Source: Clostridia bacterium
GTDB lineage: Bacteria > Bacillota > Clostridia > Christensenellales > CAG-138
Reading direction: 5' to 3'
Length of the DNA: 64,000 nucleotides
Assembly (NCBI GenBank): GCA_017525875.1
Contig: JAFXSG010000021.1
Span: 1 to 64,000, forward strand
This document shows, in pieces, positions 42,990-51,577 of the stretch. A program made the translations under genes and the position numbers. The notes beneath the pieces were generated by a model. That model saw only the letters and a list, made by a program, of their open reading frames with translations, searched no databases and was not told where the DNA came from. Within the stretch, counting starts at the first letter, position 1, and every line of letters starts with the position of its first letter.

Positions 42990-43834
42990 CAGTTCTCTCC
43001 GCTGCCTCCGGTGATGACCATGACCTCTTCAAGGTGCAGGAAATCCACCGCGGGCGTCACGATCGCGTTCACGCCGCTGCCGGAGCTCGTCATGACCTCC
43101 GAGACCGTGCCCACGCGGATGCCCTTCGGGTAAACGCCGCCGATGCCGCTCGTGAGCACCACGTCGCCGGGAATGAGGTCCGTCCTGTCGCTCGGCAGAT
43201 AGTAGAGCTCCATCTTCTGAACGGCGGAAGCCGTATCGAGCACACCGCGCAGCATGCAGCCGTCCCTCGTGCGCTCCACCATGATCGGGATCGACATATC
43301 GGAATCGATGATCGCCGTCACCTTGGACCAGCTCGCGCCGACCTCCGACACGATGCCCACGAGGCCGCCCGCGCAGATGACGGGCATATCCACGTCGATG
43401 CCCTTGTTCCTTCCGGCGCCGATCGTGAACGAGCGGAACCATACGCCCGTGGATTTCGCAGTGACGCGGGCGGTGACGCTCTCGAAGCTGCCGATGGAGC
43501 CGGCGTAGTTGAGCAGCGCGCGCAGGCGCTCGTTCTCCTGCTTCTGCTCCTCAAGGTCGGTGAGCGTTTGATTATAATGCGCAAGCTCGCTCTTGAGGCG
43601 GGCGTTCTCCGCGTCCGTATCTGTGCTGTTGAAAAGCCCCGCGAAGAAGTTTGCGATCGCGTTCGAGGTGCGCGCGGCAAAGCCCTGGATCGGCGTGAGC
43701 ACCGCGCCGACCGTGCTCTCGAACCAGTGCGCCCGTTTCGAGCCCGCCGAAACTATTATAAGCACCGCAAGCAGCGCCACCGCGACGAGCGTCACGACCA
43801 GCGGCCTGGATTTCTTTTCCTTGTTTTTCTTCAT
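42989..43834 (-). CDS. mreC: Rod shape-determining protein MreC
   Basis: A 281-aa bitopic protein: a short basic head (KKNKEKKSRPL), TM at about 13-30, a coiled coil (about 70-105, NARLKSELAHYNQTLTDLEEQ) and a C-terminal double beta-barrel. VTARVTAKSTGVWFRSFTIGAG and VICAGGLVGIVSEVG are family hallmarks. It organises PBP2 during elongation. It is the first gene of the operon; mreB, often just upstream, is absent. Confidence 0.92.
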   Translation of the reverse strand: MKKNKEKKSRPLVVTLVAVALLAVLIIVSAGSKRAHWFESTVGAVLTPIQGFAARTSNAIANFFAGLFNSTDTDAENARLKSELAHYNQTLTDLEEQKQENERLRALLNYAGSIGSFESVTARVTAKSTGVWFRSFTIGAGRNKGIDVDMPVICAGGLVGIVSEVGASWSKVTAIIDSDMSIPIMVERTRDGCMLRGVLDTASAVQKMELYYLPSDRTDLIPGDVVLTSGIGGVYPKGIRVGTVSEVMTSSGSGVNAIVTPAVDFLHLEEVMVITGGSGEN

Positions 43835-43920
43835 ATCTTTACTTTCCGATCGTTTCGGTATTTATTGCGGGAAGCGGCGCCGCGGCCCGTCCGGGCGCAA
43901 TCTGCCATTTTCCCATATAC

Positions 43921-43949
43921 ATTATAATAGTTTTCGGTGAGCATTGCAA
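43921..43949 (-). promoter_or_regulatory. Promoter of the mreC-mreD-PBP2-HAD-tgt operon
   Basis: On the minus strand, TTGCAA (43949-43944), 17 bp and TATAAT (43926-43921), about 87 bp before mreC. Confidence 0.8.
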
Positions 43950-44031
43950 GAGCGGAGCGGTTTTTCGGCCGCATGAGATATTTGCCGCCCACGCGGATTG
44001 TTTTGTTTTTCCGCAGCCTGGTATCAGCTGC

Positions 44032-44124
44032 CGGCAGGGGCGGAAGCTTGCCGCCCGCAAGCCTCGCACACGGAATGCTCCGTAGGAACACCTTTCCGGC
44101 GGGCGGATGATCCCGTCCCTGCGG
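44032..44124. mobile_element. MITE-like element, third copy (short)
   Basis: CGGCAGGGGCGGAAGCTTGCC (from 44032) faces an inverted end at 44098-44124 that reads CCGCAGGGACGGGATCATCC on the minus strand. The ends resemble those of the two longer copies, but the interior is shorter (93 bp in total). It sits in the 532-base gap 43835-44366 between divergent mreC and glgC; apart from it and the two promoters I see nothing there. Confidence 0.5.
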
Positions 44125-44223
44125 TTCGCAGAATCAACTATGATATTTTGCAATATGCTGTTTTCGGTTTTTGCCAGGTTTTTGCATACCGCTGCCGTTT
44201 TACGCCGCGTTTCAAAAAAGTGC

Positions 44224-44251
44224 TTGCTATTTCCGTGATTTTTGGTAAAAT
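44224..44251 (+). promoter_or_regulatory. Promoter of the glgC-glgD operon
   Basis: TTGCTA (44224-44229), 16 bp and TAAAAT (44246-44251), leaving a ~110-nt leader. Confidence 0.6.
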
Positions 44252-44366
44252 ATAAACATGGAGTCGGTATCGGCATTTTCAGGTATATTTTTCGGCTTCG
44301 TTTCAAATCAAGCGCCCGCAGGGGGCTTTTCGCTCCGCAGGGCCAAGTACAAAGGGAGGGAATTAA

Positions 44367-45593
44367 ATGCCCGCAAAGAAAATCGTGGCCATGCTGCTGG
44401 CCGGCGGCCAGGGAAGCCGCCTGGGCGAGCTTACCAAGAGCATGGCAAAGCCCGCAGTTCCGTTCGGAGGGAAATATCGCATCATCGATTTTCCCCTTTC
44501 CAATTGCGTCAATTCGGATATCGACACCGTCGGCGTTCTGACTCAGTACGAACCGCTTGCTCTCAATGCCTATCTGGGCAACGGTCAGGCGTGGGACCTT
44601 GACAGGAACAACGGCGGCGTTTTCGTTCTGCCGCCGTACGTGAGCCTTTCGAGCGACAGCTGGTATTCCGGCACGGCGAACGCCATCTATCAGAACATCC
44701 CCTTCATCGACCAGTATGATCCCGAATACGTGCTGATCCTCTCCGGCGACCATATCTACAAGATGGACTACGCCGAGATGCTTCGCAGGCACGTTGAAAA
44801 GAAGGCCGACGCGGCCATCGCCGTGCTGACCGTCCCCATCGAGGAAGCGCACCGCTTCGGCATCATGAATACCGACTCGGACGGCCGCATAATCGAGTTT
44901 GAGGAAAAACCCAAGCAGCCCAAGAGCACCAAGGCCTCCATGGGCATCTATATCTTCAGCTATCCCGTGCTCAAGCAGTACCTGATCGCCGACGCGCGGA
45001 ATGAAAAGTCCGAAAACGACTTCGGCAAGAACATCATCCCGAGCATGATCGCGGATGGCAAGCGGATGTTTGCATGGGATTTCGCGGGCTATTGGCGCGA
45101 CGTCGGCACCATCGGCAGCCTCTGGGAGGCAAATATGGACCTGCTCGGCGAGAACCCGCCCTTCGACCTTTACGACAAGGAGTGGCGCATCTATTCGAGG
45201 AGCCCGATCATGCCCCCGCACTACGTTTCAGGTTCGGCGGAGGTGGACGACAGCCTCGTCACCGAGGGCTGCGTCGTGAGCGGCAGAGTGCGGCACAGCG
45301 TGCTGTTCGCGGGCGTTCGCGTTGAAGAGGGCGCCTACGTCGAGGATTCGATCATCATGCCCGGCTCCGTCATCGGAAGCGGCGCGATCGTCAAGAAGGC
45401 GATCGTCGGCGAAAACGCGATCATCGGCGAAAACGCCACTATCGGCTGCCCCAAGCTGCCCGAGGACGGCGATTACGACACCAAGCTGACAGGCGATATC
45501 ACGCTCATCGCAAACTCCATGCTCGTTTCCCCCGGCGCACGCGTGCCGCAGGGCAAGGTCGTGAGCTTTGTGGACGATCCCGCCAATAAATAA
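44367..45593 (+). CDS. glgC: Glucose-1-phosphate adenylyltransferase (ADP-glucose pyrophosphorylase)
   Basis: A 408-aa enzyme that makes ADP-glucose for glycogen synthesis. The nucleotide loop [14 protein letters not shown] (residues 10-23), [20 protein letters not shown], the FEEKPKQP sugar-phosphate segment and the C-terminal left-handed beta-helix (hexapeptide-like repeats from about 290) are all present. In Firmicutes GlgC works with the GlgD partner, which is encoded 18 bp downstream. Ribosome site AAAGGGAGGG. Confidence 0.95.
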   Translation: MPAKKIVAMLLAGGQGSRLGELTKSMAKPAVPFGGKYRIIDFPLSNCVNSDIDTVGVLTQYEPLALNAYLGNGQAWDLDRNNGGVFVLPPYVSLSSDSWYSGTANAIYQNIPFIDQYDPEYVLILSGDHIYKMDYAEMLRRHVEKKADAAIAVLTVPIEEAHRFGIMNTDSDGRIIEFEEKPKQPKSTKASMGIYIFSYPVLKQYLIADARNEKSENDFGKNIIPSMIADGKRMFAWDFAGYWRDVGTIGSLWEANMDLLGENPPFDLYDKEWRIYSRSPIMPPHYVSGSAEVDDSLVTEGCVVSGRVRHSVLFAGVRVEEGAYVEDSIIMPGSVIGSGAIVKKAIVGENAIIGENATIGCPKLPEDGDYDTKLTGDITLIANSMLVSPGARVPQGKVVSFVDDPANK

Positions 45594-45610
45594 AGAGAGA
45601 AGGTGCAATC

Positions 45611-46741
45611 ATGACTAACAACGCATTCGGCCTTATCTACACCGGCGAAGCAAACGCGCAGCTCCGCGAGCTGACCTTCTCCCGCTCCGTTGCGGCGGTC
45701 CCCTTCGGAGGGAGGTACCGCACGATCGACTTCGTGCTTTCGGACATCGTCAATTCCGGCATCTCGAACGTCGGCATCATCGCGAACCGCAACTATCATT
45801 CCCTGATGGACCACCTGGGGAGCGGCAAGGAATGGGATCTGCACCGCAAGAGGGACGGCCTTTTCATCCTGCCGCCGTTCGTCACGAAGGACAGCACCGG
45901 CGTCTACCGCGGCACGGTGGACGCGATCCGCGGCGTGCTGGGCTACGTCCGCCGTTCGAGCCAGCGCTACGTGATCCTGACCGGCAGCCACACGATCTAT
46001 AACACTACCTTTACCGACATGCTGCGGCAGCATATCGAGACCGGAGCCGACGTGACCATCATGTACAGCGAGGAGAAGGTGGACGACATGAGCGCGAGCG
46101 AGCAGTTCGACGACCTGCGCCTCACGATGGACGAGACCGGCTTCGTTACCGACCTTGCCTTCAACCCGAGGAACAGCGCGGTCACGAACGTCGGCTGCGA
46201 CGCCTACATAATGGAAAAGACCCTGCTCGAATACCTTATCGAGGACGCGTATTCCCACGGCGATTCCGATTTTATGCAGGACGTGCTGATCAAGAACGTA
46301 AATAAGTTCCGCTTCTACGGCTGGAAATACGGCGGCTACGTCGCAAGGCTCAACTCCCTCGGCCGCTTCTATCAGCACAACATGGACGTGCTCAGGCACG
46401 ACGTTGCCGAGGATCTGTTTAACCCCGCTCACCCGATCTACACCAAGGTCAAGGACGAGGTGCCCGCGCGCTACGTCGGAAACGGCCGCGCACGCAACAG
46501 CATCATCGCCGATGGCTGCATCATCGAGGGCGAGGTCGAAAACTCCGTTCTCTTCCGCGGCGTGCATATCGGCAAAGGCGCGAAGGTCAAAAACAGCATC
46601 CTCATGCAGGCCACTTTCGTGGGCGACGGAAGCGAGCTCAACTACATGGTGCTCGACAAGGGCAGCGCTGTGCTTAACGGCCGCCTGCTCTCCGGTCACG
46701 AAAGCTACCCGATGATCCTGCGCAAGGGCGTCATCGTCTGA
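45611..46741 (+). CDS. glgD: GlgD subunit of ADP-glucose pyrophosphorylase
   Basis: A 376-aa GlgC homologue in which the nucleotide loop is degenerate (the AGGQGSR signature is lost), although SVAAVPFGGRYRTIDFVLSD is kept. Such GlgD proteins are non-catalytic or weakly catalytic subunits that raise GlgC activity in Firmicutes. The C-terminal beta-helix repeats are present (IADGCIIEGEVENSVLFRG). Same operon as glgC. Confidence 0.93.
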   Translation: MTNNAFGLIYTGEANAQLRELTFSRSVAAVPFGGRYRTIDFVLSDIVNSGISNVGIIANRNYHSLMDHLGSGKEWDLHRKRDGLFILPPFVTKDSTGVYRGTVDAIRGVLGYVRRSSQRYVILTGSHTIYNTTFTDMLRQHIETGADVTIMYSEEKVDDMSASEQFDDLRLTMDETGFVTDLAFNPRNSAVTNVGCDAYIMEKTLLEYLIEDAYSHGDSDFMQDVLIKNVNKFRFYGWKYGGYVARLNSLGRFYQHNMDVLRHDVAEDLFNPAHPIYTKVKDEVPARYVGNGRARNSIIADGCIIEGEVENSVLFRGVHIGKGAKVKNSILMQATFVGDGSELNYMVLDKGSAVLNGRLLSGHESYPMILRKGVIV

Positions 46742-46762
46742 TTCGGATGGAGCGCGATACCG

Positions 46763-47155
46763 ATGAAGCATCATTTTGAGCTTTCGGATTACTGGTCCGC
46801 CATCTTCGCCAAGGACGAGCGGGCGATACGCTCATTCTTCCTGCCGGAAGCGCTCATCTATTGGCACAACACGAACGAGTGCATGACCGCGCGCGAGTTC
46901 GCCCGCGTCAACGCGAACTACCCCGGCAGCTGGAACGGCGAGATCCAGTATGAACTGCACGTCGGCGAGTGGAACGACGACCTCGTCATCTGCGCGCTGC
47001 ACGTTTTTTCCACCGACAGCCGCGCGTCGCTGCACGTCTGCTCCGCGATCCAGCTCCACGAGGGAAAGATCGCCTGCATCAACGAATACTGGGGCGAGGA
47101 CGGAGTGCCGCCTGCCTGGCGCAAGGCGATGGGCGTCGGACGGCCTATAAAATAA
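46763..47155 (+). CDS. SnoaL/NTF2-like domain protein
   Basis: A 130-aa single-domain protein with the NTF2-like cone fold pattern: an N-terminal helix pair (DYWSAIFAKDERAIRSFF), then LIYWHNTNECMTAREF, and a final strand pair (ACINEYWGEDGVPPAW). Similar stand-alone proteins in Clostridia are often called nuclear transport factor 2 family; their ligand or reaction is unknown. It is 21 bp after glgD on the same strand, with no terminator between. Confidence 0.8.
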   Translation: MKHHFELSDYWSAIFAKDERAIRSFFLPEALIYWHNTNECMTAREFARVNANYPGSWNGEIQYELHVGEWNDDLVICALHVFSTDSRASLHVCSAIQLHEGKIACINEYWGEDGVPPAWRKAMGVGRPIK

Positions 47156-47174
47156 AACTATATTTCCGGCGGGC

Positions 47175-47203
47175 TTGCGTTTGCAGGCCCGTTCTGTTAT
47201 AAT
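47175..47203 (+). promoter_or_regulatory. Promoter of the hydrogenase-maturation operon
   Basis: TTGCGT (47175-47180), 17 bp and TATAAT (47198-47203), about 200 bp before the first gene. The long transcribed leader is described separately. Confidence 0.8.
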
Positions 47204-47209
47204 GCAACT

Positions 47210-47370
47210 GCCGCGCGGGAGGGTGCTTCCCGAGCCGCGGGGCATAAACGACCTTTTTCCGACACGAGGGTCCGTCCCGGAAGTGGAGGGCAGAAGCCGT
47301 GCGGCTTGACCGCGCAGGGCTTTGATATGCTTTGTCCGCGTTCCCTTCCGGGAGCGCGTTTTTTGTTGCC
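47210..47370 (+). ncRNA. Candidate structured leader RNA before the hyd operon
   Basis: Between promoter and first gene lie ~160 transcribed bases with several nested stems: CCGCG/CGCGG outside CGGGA/TCCCG (about 47212-47242), TTCCG/CGGAA enclosing GGG/CCC, and AAGCC-GTGC-GGCTT (near 47294-47307). The end is an intrinsic terminator (47337-47364), followed by ~35 nt and the gene. This is the plan of a riboswitch or attenuator; a small RNA is the alternative. I cannot match it to a known class. Confidence 0.5.
47337..47364 (+). terminator. Terminator within the hyd leader
   Basis: CGCGTTCCC pairs with GGGAGCGCG (one G-U pair) around TTCC; six T follow. It lies upstream of the first coding gene. 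Confidence 0.85.
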
Positions 47371-47401
47371 CCGGCGGAAAAACAAGAATAAAGGAGTTCT
47401 T

Positions 47402-47665
47402 ATGATCAATGAAGAGACCCGCGTCGCCCAGATCGGCATCGTTGTTGAAAACCCCGATTCCGTTGAAAAGCTGAACGCCCTTTTGCATCAGTACGGCGAA
47501 TACGTCATCGGCCGCATGGGCATCCCCTACCACAAGCGGAACGTCAGCATCATCTCGCTCGTCATCGACGCGCCCGCCGCCGTCATCTCAAGCCTCTCCG
47601 GCAAGATCGGCATGCTCGACGGCGTCAGCACCTCCGCTGTCTACGCCAAGTTTTCAAAAAAATAA
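47402..47665 (+). CDS. TM1266-like iron-only hydrogenase system regulator
   Basis: An 87-aa ACT-like/NikR-C-like protein of the TM1266 family (RVAQIGIVVENPDSVEKLN, VIGRMGIPYHKRNVSIIS, KIGMLDGVSTSAVYAKF). These sit in [FeFe]-hydrogenase maturation operons and are thought to be regulators, without proof of mechanism. Start at ATG 47402 with AAAGGAG; the frame is open from 47306 across the terminator. Its stop overlaps the hydE start (TAATG). Confidence 0.9.
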   Translation: MINEETRVAQIGIVVENPDSVEKLNALLHQYGEYVIGRMGIPYHKRNVSIISLVIDAPAAVISSLSGKIGMLDGVSTSAVYAKFSKK

Positions 47666-48717
47666 TGCCCGAAGCCCTGCCTGGAAAAATCACAGAAAAG
47701 CTGTTTGCGGGCGAAAAGCTCTGCGAAAGCGAATATGCGGAGCTCATCCGCGCAAACTCGCCGGAGCTCAGAAGCCTCCTCGCCGAAAAGGCAAGCGAAA
47801 AGCGCAAAGCCGTCTACGGAAACTCCGTTTTCGTGCGCGGGCTCATCGAGTTCACGAACTGCTGCAAAAACAACTGCCTCTACTGCGGCATCCGCGCATC
47901 AATGCGCGCCGACAGGTACCGCCTGTCCGATGAGGATATCCTAGCGTGCTGCCGGGAGGGTTGGTCGCTCGGCTTCCGCACCTTCGTGCTGCAGGGCGGC
48001 GAGGACCCCGCCTTCACGCCGGAGCGCATCGAAAAGCTCGTCCGCGCGATAAAGGCCGGGTTCCCGGACTGCGCCGTGACCCTCTCCGTGGGCGAACACC
48101 CGCGCGAGGTCTACGCGCTGTGGAAGGCAGCCGGAGCGGACAGGTACCTTCTGCGCCACGAGACCGCGGACAGAGCGCACTACGAAAAGCTGCACCCCGC
48201 GGCGATGAGCTTCGATAACCGGATGCGCTGCCTCGACGACCTCAAAATGCTTGGCTACCAGGTCGGCTGCGGCATGATGATCGGCTCGCCCTATCAGACC
48301 CCCGAAACGCTTGCGAAGGATCTTGCGTTCATCCGCGATTTTCGCCCGCAGATGGTCGGCATGGGGCCTTTCATCCCCGCGCGCGGCACGCCTTTTGAAG
48401 AAGAGCCCGCCGGCACGCTCGAGGAAACGCTGCTGCTGCTTTCGCTCACGCGGCTGATCCTTCCCGAGGTGCTGCTGCCCGCCACGACCGCGCTCGGAAC
48501 GATCCACCCGCAGGGCCGCGAGCTGGGCCTCCTCGCCGGCGCGAACGTGCTTATGCCGAACCTCTCCCCCGTCTCCGTCCGCAAGAAATACGCCCTGTAC
48601 GACAACAAGATCTGCACGGGCGACGAGGCCGCGCAATGCCTCGGCTGTCTCAAAGCGAGAGTCCGCACCACCGGCTGCGAGATAGCACAGGGCCGCGGCG
48701 ACAGTAAAGTAAAATAA
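47665..48717 (+). CDS. hydE: [FeFe]-hydrogenase H-cluster radical SAM maturase HydE
   Basis: A 350-aa radical-SAM enzyme that helps to build the di-iron part of the H-cluster. The [4Fe-4S]/SAM motif is C67-x3-C71-x2-C74 (CKNNCLYC), in a sequence opening FVRGLIEFTNCC that is typical of HydE. VLQGGEDP near residue 108 and IPARGTPF near 245 also fit the family. It is translationally coupled to the TM1266-like gene. Confidence 0.94.
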   Translation: MPEALPGKITEKLFAGEKLCESEYAELIRANSPELRSLLAEKASEKRKAVYGNSVFVRGLIEFTNCCKNNCLYCGIRASMRADRYRLSDEDILACCREGWSLGFRTFVLQGGEDPAFTPERIEKLVRAIKAGFPDCAVTLSVGEHPREVYALWKAAGADRYLLRHETADRAHYEKLHPAAMSFDNRMRCLDDLKMLGYQVGCGMMIGSPYQTPETLAKDLAFIRDFRPQMVGMGPFIPARGTPFEEEPAGTLEETLLLLSLTRLILPEVLLPATTALGTIHPQGRELGLLAGANVLMPNLSPVSVRKKYALYDNKICTGDEAAQCLGCLKARVRTTGCEIAQGRGDSKVK

Positions 48718-48783
48718 ACAAAATTCACTGCGCGGGAAGGTATTTTCAGCAAGATACCCTGACCGCAAAGAAAGGATAATGAT

Positions 48784-50238
48784 ATGATCAAGTACGACCC
48801 CAAGTCCCTCAAAGCCGAGGAATTCATCAACGACGGCGAGATCCGCGAGACCCTCGCCTACGCCGAAGCGCACAAGAACGACTTCCCTCTCATCGATTCC
48901 ATCATCGAAAAAGCCCGCCCCGTGAAGGTGGGCAACGGCTGGCACTGCGCCGGTCTCTCTCACCGCGAGGCAAGCGTGCTGCTGGCCTGCGAGGATCCAG
49001 AGAGGATCCAAAGAATGTTCGACGCGGCGGAGGAGATCAAGCTGGCCTTCTACGGCAATCGCATCGTCATCTTCGCGCCGCTCTACCTTTCCAACTACTG
49101 CGTGAACGGCTGCGTCTACTGCCCGTATCACCTTAAAAACAAGCATATCGCAAGGAAAAAGCTGACGCAGGAGGAGGTCGCGGCGGAGGTCGTCGCCCTG
49201 CAGGACATGGGCCACAAGCGCCTCGCCATCGAATCGGGCGAGGACCCCGTGAACAACCCGATCGAATACATCCTCGAGTGCATCAAAACGATCTATTCCA
49301 TCAAGCACAAGAACGGCGCGATCCGCAGGGTGAACGTGAACATCGCGGCGACAACGGTGGAGAATTACAGAAAGCTCAAGGACGCGGGCATCGGCACCTA
49401 CATCCTGTTCCAGGAGACCTATCACAAGGAGAGCTATGAAAAGCTTCATCCGACCGGACCCAAGCATAACTACGCCTATCATACCGAGGCCATGGACCGC
49501 GCGATGGAGGGCGGTATTGACGACGTCGGCCTCGGTGTGCTGTTCGGCTTGGAGCTCTACAAGTACGAGTTCGCGGGCCTTCTCATGCACGCGGAGCATC
49601 TCGAAGCCGTCCACGGCGTCGGCCCGCACACGATCAGCGTTCCCCGCATCAAGCACGCGGACGATATCGACCCCACTGCCTTCGACAATTCCATTTCCGA
49701 CGAGATCTTCGAGAAGATCACCGCCTGCATCCGCCTCGCCGTGCCCTATACCGGCATGATCGTTTCGACCCGCGAGACGGAGGAGGTCCGCTCAAAGCTC
49801 CTCCGCTGCGGCGTTTCGCAGGTCTCCGGAGGCTCGCGCACCTCGGTCGGCGGTTACGCCGGCTACAGCGCGGACGAGCGCCCGCACGACACGGAGCAGT
49901 TCGACGTTTCGGACCAGCGCTCGCTCGACGAGGTCGTCCGCTGGCTGATGGAAAACGGACATATCCCCTCCTTCTGCACCGCCTGCTACCGCGAAGGCCG
50001 CACCGGCGACCGCTTCATGAGCCTGTGCAAGAGCGGCCAGATCCAGAACTGCTGCCACCCGAACGCGCTGATGACCCTCAAGGAATACCTCGAGGACTAC
50101 GCAAGCCCCGAGACCCGCGCTGTCGGCGAGGCGACCATCGCGCGGGAGCTTCCCAAGGTCCCGAACGAGAAGGTCCGCGGCATAGTTGAGGAACGCCTTG
50201 AGAAGATCGCGAACGGCGAAAGGGATTTCAGGTTCTGA
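48784..50238 (+). CDS. hydG: [FeFe]-hydrogenase H-cluster radical SAM maturase HydG
   Basis: A 484-aa radical-SAM tyrosine lyase that cuts tyrosine to give the CO and CN ligands of the H-cluster. The SAM cluster motif is C106-x3-C110-x2-C113 (CVNGCVYC). The C-terminal auxiliary cluster motif CX2CX22C is intact (C398, C401, C424), within CTACYREGRTGDRFM. Full length. It follows hydE by 66 bp, where a short hairpin is possible, and has GAAAGGA as ribosome site. Confidence 0.95.
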   Translation: MIKYDPKSLKAEEFINDGEIRETLAYAEAHKNDFPLIDSIIEKARPVKVGNGWHCAGLSHREASVLLACEDPERIQRMFDAAEEIKLAFYGNRIVIFAPLYLSNYCVNGCVYCPYHLKNKHIARKKLTQEEVAAEVVALQDMGHKRLAIESGEDPVNNPIEYILECIKTIYSIKHKNGAIRRVNVNIAATTVENYRKLKDAGIGTYILFQETYHKESYEKLHPTGPKHNYAYHTEAMDRAMEGGIDDVGLGVLFGLELYKYEFAGLLMHAEHLEAVHGVGPHTISVPRIKHADDIDPTAFDNSISDEIFEKITACIRLAVPYTGMIVSTRETEEVRSKLLRCGVSQVSGGSRTSVGGYAGYSADERPHDTEQFDVSDQRSLDEVVRWLMENGHIPSFCTACYREGRTGDRFMSLCKSGQIQNCCHPNALMTLKEYLEDYASPETRAVGEATIARELPKVPNEKVRGIVEERLEKIANGERDFRF

Positions 50239-50274
50239 TAAAGAACGCCCCTGCGAAACAGCTTGGAGAAGACC

Positions 50275-51462
50275 ATGACCACTTTGAACGATACTCCTTC
50301 CGCGAACCGCCTGCACATCGGCTTTTTCGGCCGGCGCAACAGCGGCAAGTCCACGCTCGTGAACGCGCTTGCGGGGCAGAGGATCACCATCGTTTCGGAC
50401 GTCGCCGGCACCACGACCGACCCCGTTTTCAAGGCGATGGAGCTCTCGGGCCTCGGCGCGGTCGAGCTCATCGACACCGCCGGATTTGACGACGGCGGCG
50501 AGCTCGGGCGTCTGCGCGTTGAAAAAACAGTGCTTGCGGCTGAAAAAACGGATATTGCCGTACTGCTTTTTTCCGGCGAGGATACCGATGAGGACCTGCG
50601 CTGGTACAGGCGCTTTGCCGCGAAGAAAACGCCCGTCGTCCCGGTCGTCGCAAACGCTCGGGGAGACCGTGCGGCGCTGGTCGCGCGCCTCCGCGAGCTC
50701 ACCGGGACCGAACCTCTCGTTATCGAAAAGGATGATCCGAACGTCTGTGAAAAGCTGCTCCGCGAGCTCGTCCGCCTGCTGCCGGAGGGCTTCGAGCAGC
50801 CGTCGATCACGGGAGCGCTCGTCCGCCCCGGCGATACGGTGCTGCTCGTGATGCCTCAGGACGCTTCCGCCCCGAAGGGCCGCCTGATCCTGCCGCAGGT
50901 GCAGACCATCCGCGACCTTTTGGACAACCGCGCGACGGCGGTCTGCTGCACGGCGGACGGCATGGAGGCTGCGCTCGCGGCTCTCGCCTCTCCCCCGTCG
51001 CTCATCATCACCGATTCGCAGGTGTTCCCCGAGGTCTATGCAAAGAAGCCCGAGGCAAGCCGTCTCACCTCGTTCTCGATCCTGTTCGCCGCGCTCAAGG
51101 GCGATCTCGACTACTATCTCGAGGGCGTGAAGGTCGTGCCCACGCTCAATGAAAACTCGCATATACTGATCGCGGAGTGCTGCACCCACGCCCCGCAGAA
51201 CGAGGACATCGGCCGCGTGAAGCTGCCCCGGATCCTCAGAAAGCTCGCGGGCAGCGGCGTCACGATCGACGTGCGCGGCGGCACGGATTTTCCGGAGGAC
51301 CTTACCCCCTACGACCTTGTGATCCAGTGCGGCGCGTGCATGTTCAACCGCAAATACGTGCTCTCCCGCATCGATAGGGCCAAGGCGCAGGGCGTGCCGA
51401 TGACCAATTACGGCATATTCCTCGCGTTCGCGGGAGGGATCCTCGGAAAGGTCAGCCTGTAA
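50275..51462 (+). CDS. hydF: [FeFe]-hydrogenase H-cluster maturation GTPase HydF
   Basis: A 395-aa scaffold GTPase that carries the di-iron cluster precursor to the hydrogenase. The P-loop is GRRNSGKS (19-26), switch regions AGTTTDPV and DTAGFDD follow, and the Fe-S site CxHx46CxxC is visible (C303, H305, C352, C355). A TTG at 50263 is in frame, but GGAG lies 6 bases before ATG 50275. Last gene of the operon. The hydrogenase itself is not in the window. Confidence 0.94.
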   Translation: MTTLNDTPSANRLHIGFFGRRNSGKSTLVNALAGQRITIVSDVAGTTTDPVFKAMELSGLGAVELIDTAGFDDGGELGRLRVEKTVLAAEKTDIAVLLFSGEDTDEDLRWYRRFAAKKTPVVPVVANARGDRAALVARLRELTGTEPLVIEKDDPNVCEKLLRELVRLLPEGFEQPSITGALVRPGDTVLLVMPQDASAPKGRLILPQVQTIRDLLDNRATAVCCTADGMEAALAALASPPSLIITDSQVFPEVYAKKPEASRLTSFSILFAALKGDLDYYLEGVKVVPTLNENSHILIAECCTHAPQNEDIGRVKLPRILRKLAGSGVTIDVRGGTDFPEDLTPYDLVIQCGACMFNRKYVLSRIDRAKAQGVPMTNYGIFLAFAGGILGKVSL

Positions 51463-51484
51463 AAGCGCGCTGCAGCGTTTTATG

Positions 51485-51513
51485 TTGACAGTTTAAGCGG
51501 AATGTTGTATTAT
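51485..51513 (+). promoter_or_regulatory. Promoter of the LRR-dockerin gene
   Basis: TTGACA (51485-51490), 17 bp and TATTAT (51508-51513). Confidence 0.85.
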
Positions 51514-51538
51514 TCTTTTAGACCACATTCCGTTTTTT
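51498..51538 (+). terminator. Terminator of the hyd operon overlapping the next promoter
   Basis: CGGAATGTTG (51498-51507, in the promoter spacer) pairs with CCACATTCCG (51523-51532), one mismatch, then six T. It can form only in transcripts coming from hydF, not in those from the local promoter. Confidence 0.6.
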
Positions 51539-51577
51539 ATTTTATGGAATTCAATACATCTGAAAGGAAGAAAAGCT

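Noticed and set aside
43839..45221. A 460-codon minus-strand frame opposite glgC
   Set aside because: It runs across the mreC promoter and the MITE-like element and lies antisense to a clear glgC.
47281..47330. T-box riboswitch in the hyd leader
   Set aside because: A segment reading GACCGCG recalls the T-box, but the conserved TGGNACCGCG core and an AGTA box are missing, and no tRNA-linked gene follows.
47306..47401. Longer start for the TM1266-like protein
   Set aside because: The extension would translate through the leader terminator; ATG 47402 has a good ribosome site.
47941..49656. A 571-codon minus-strand frame across hydE and hydG
   Set aside because: Both plus-strand genes are unmistakable, with intact cluster motifs; the long opposite frame comes from GC-rich codon use.
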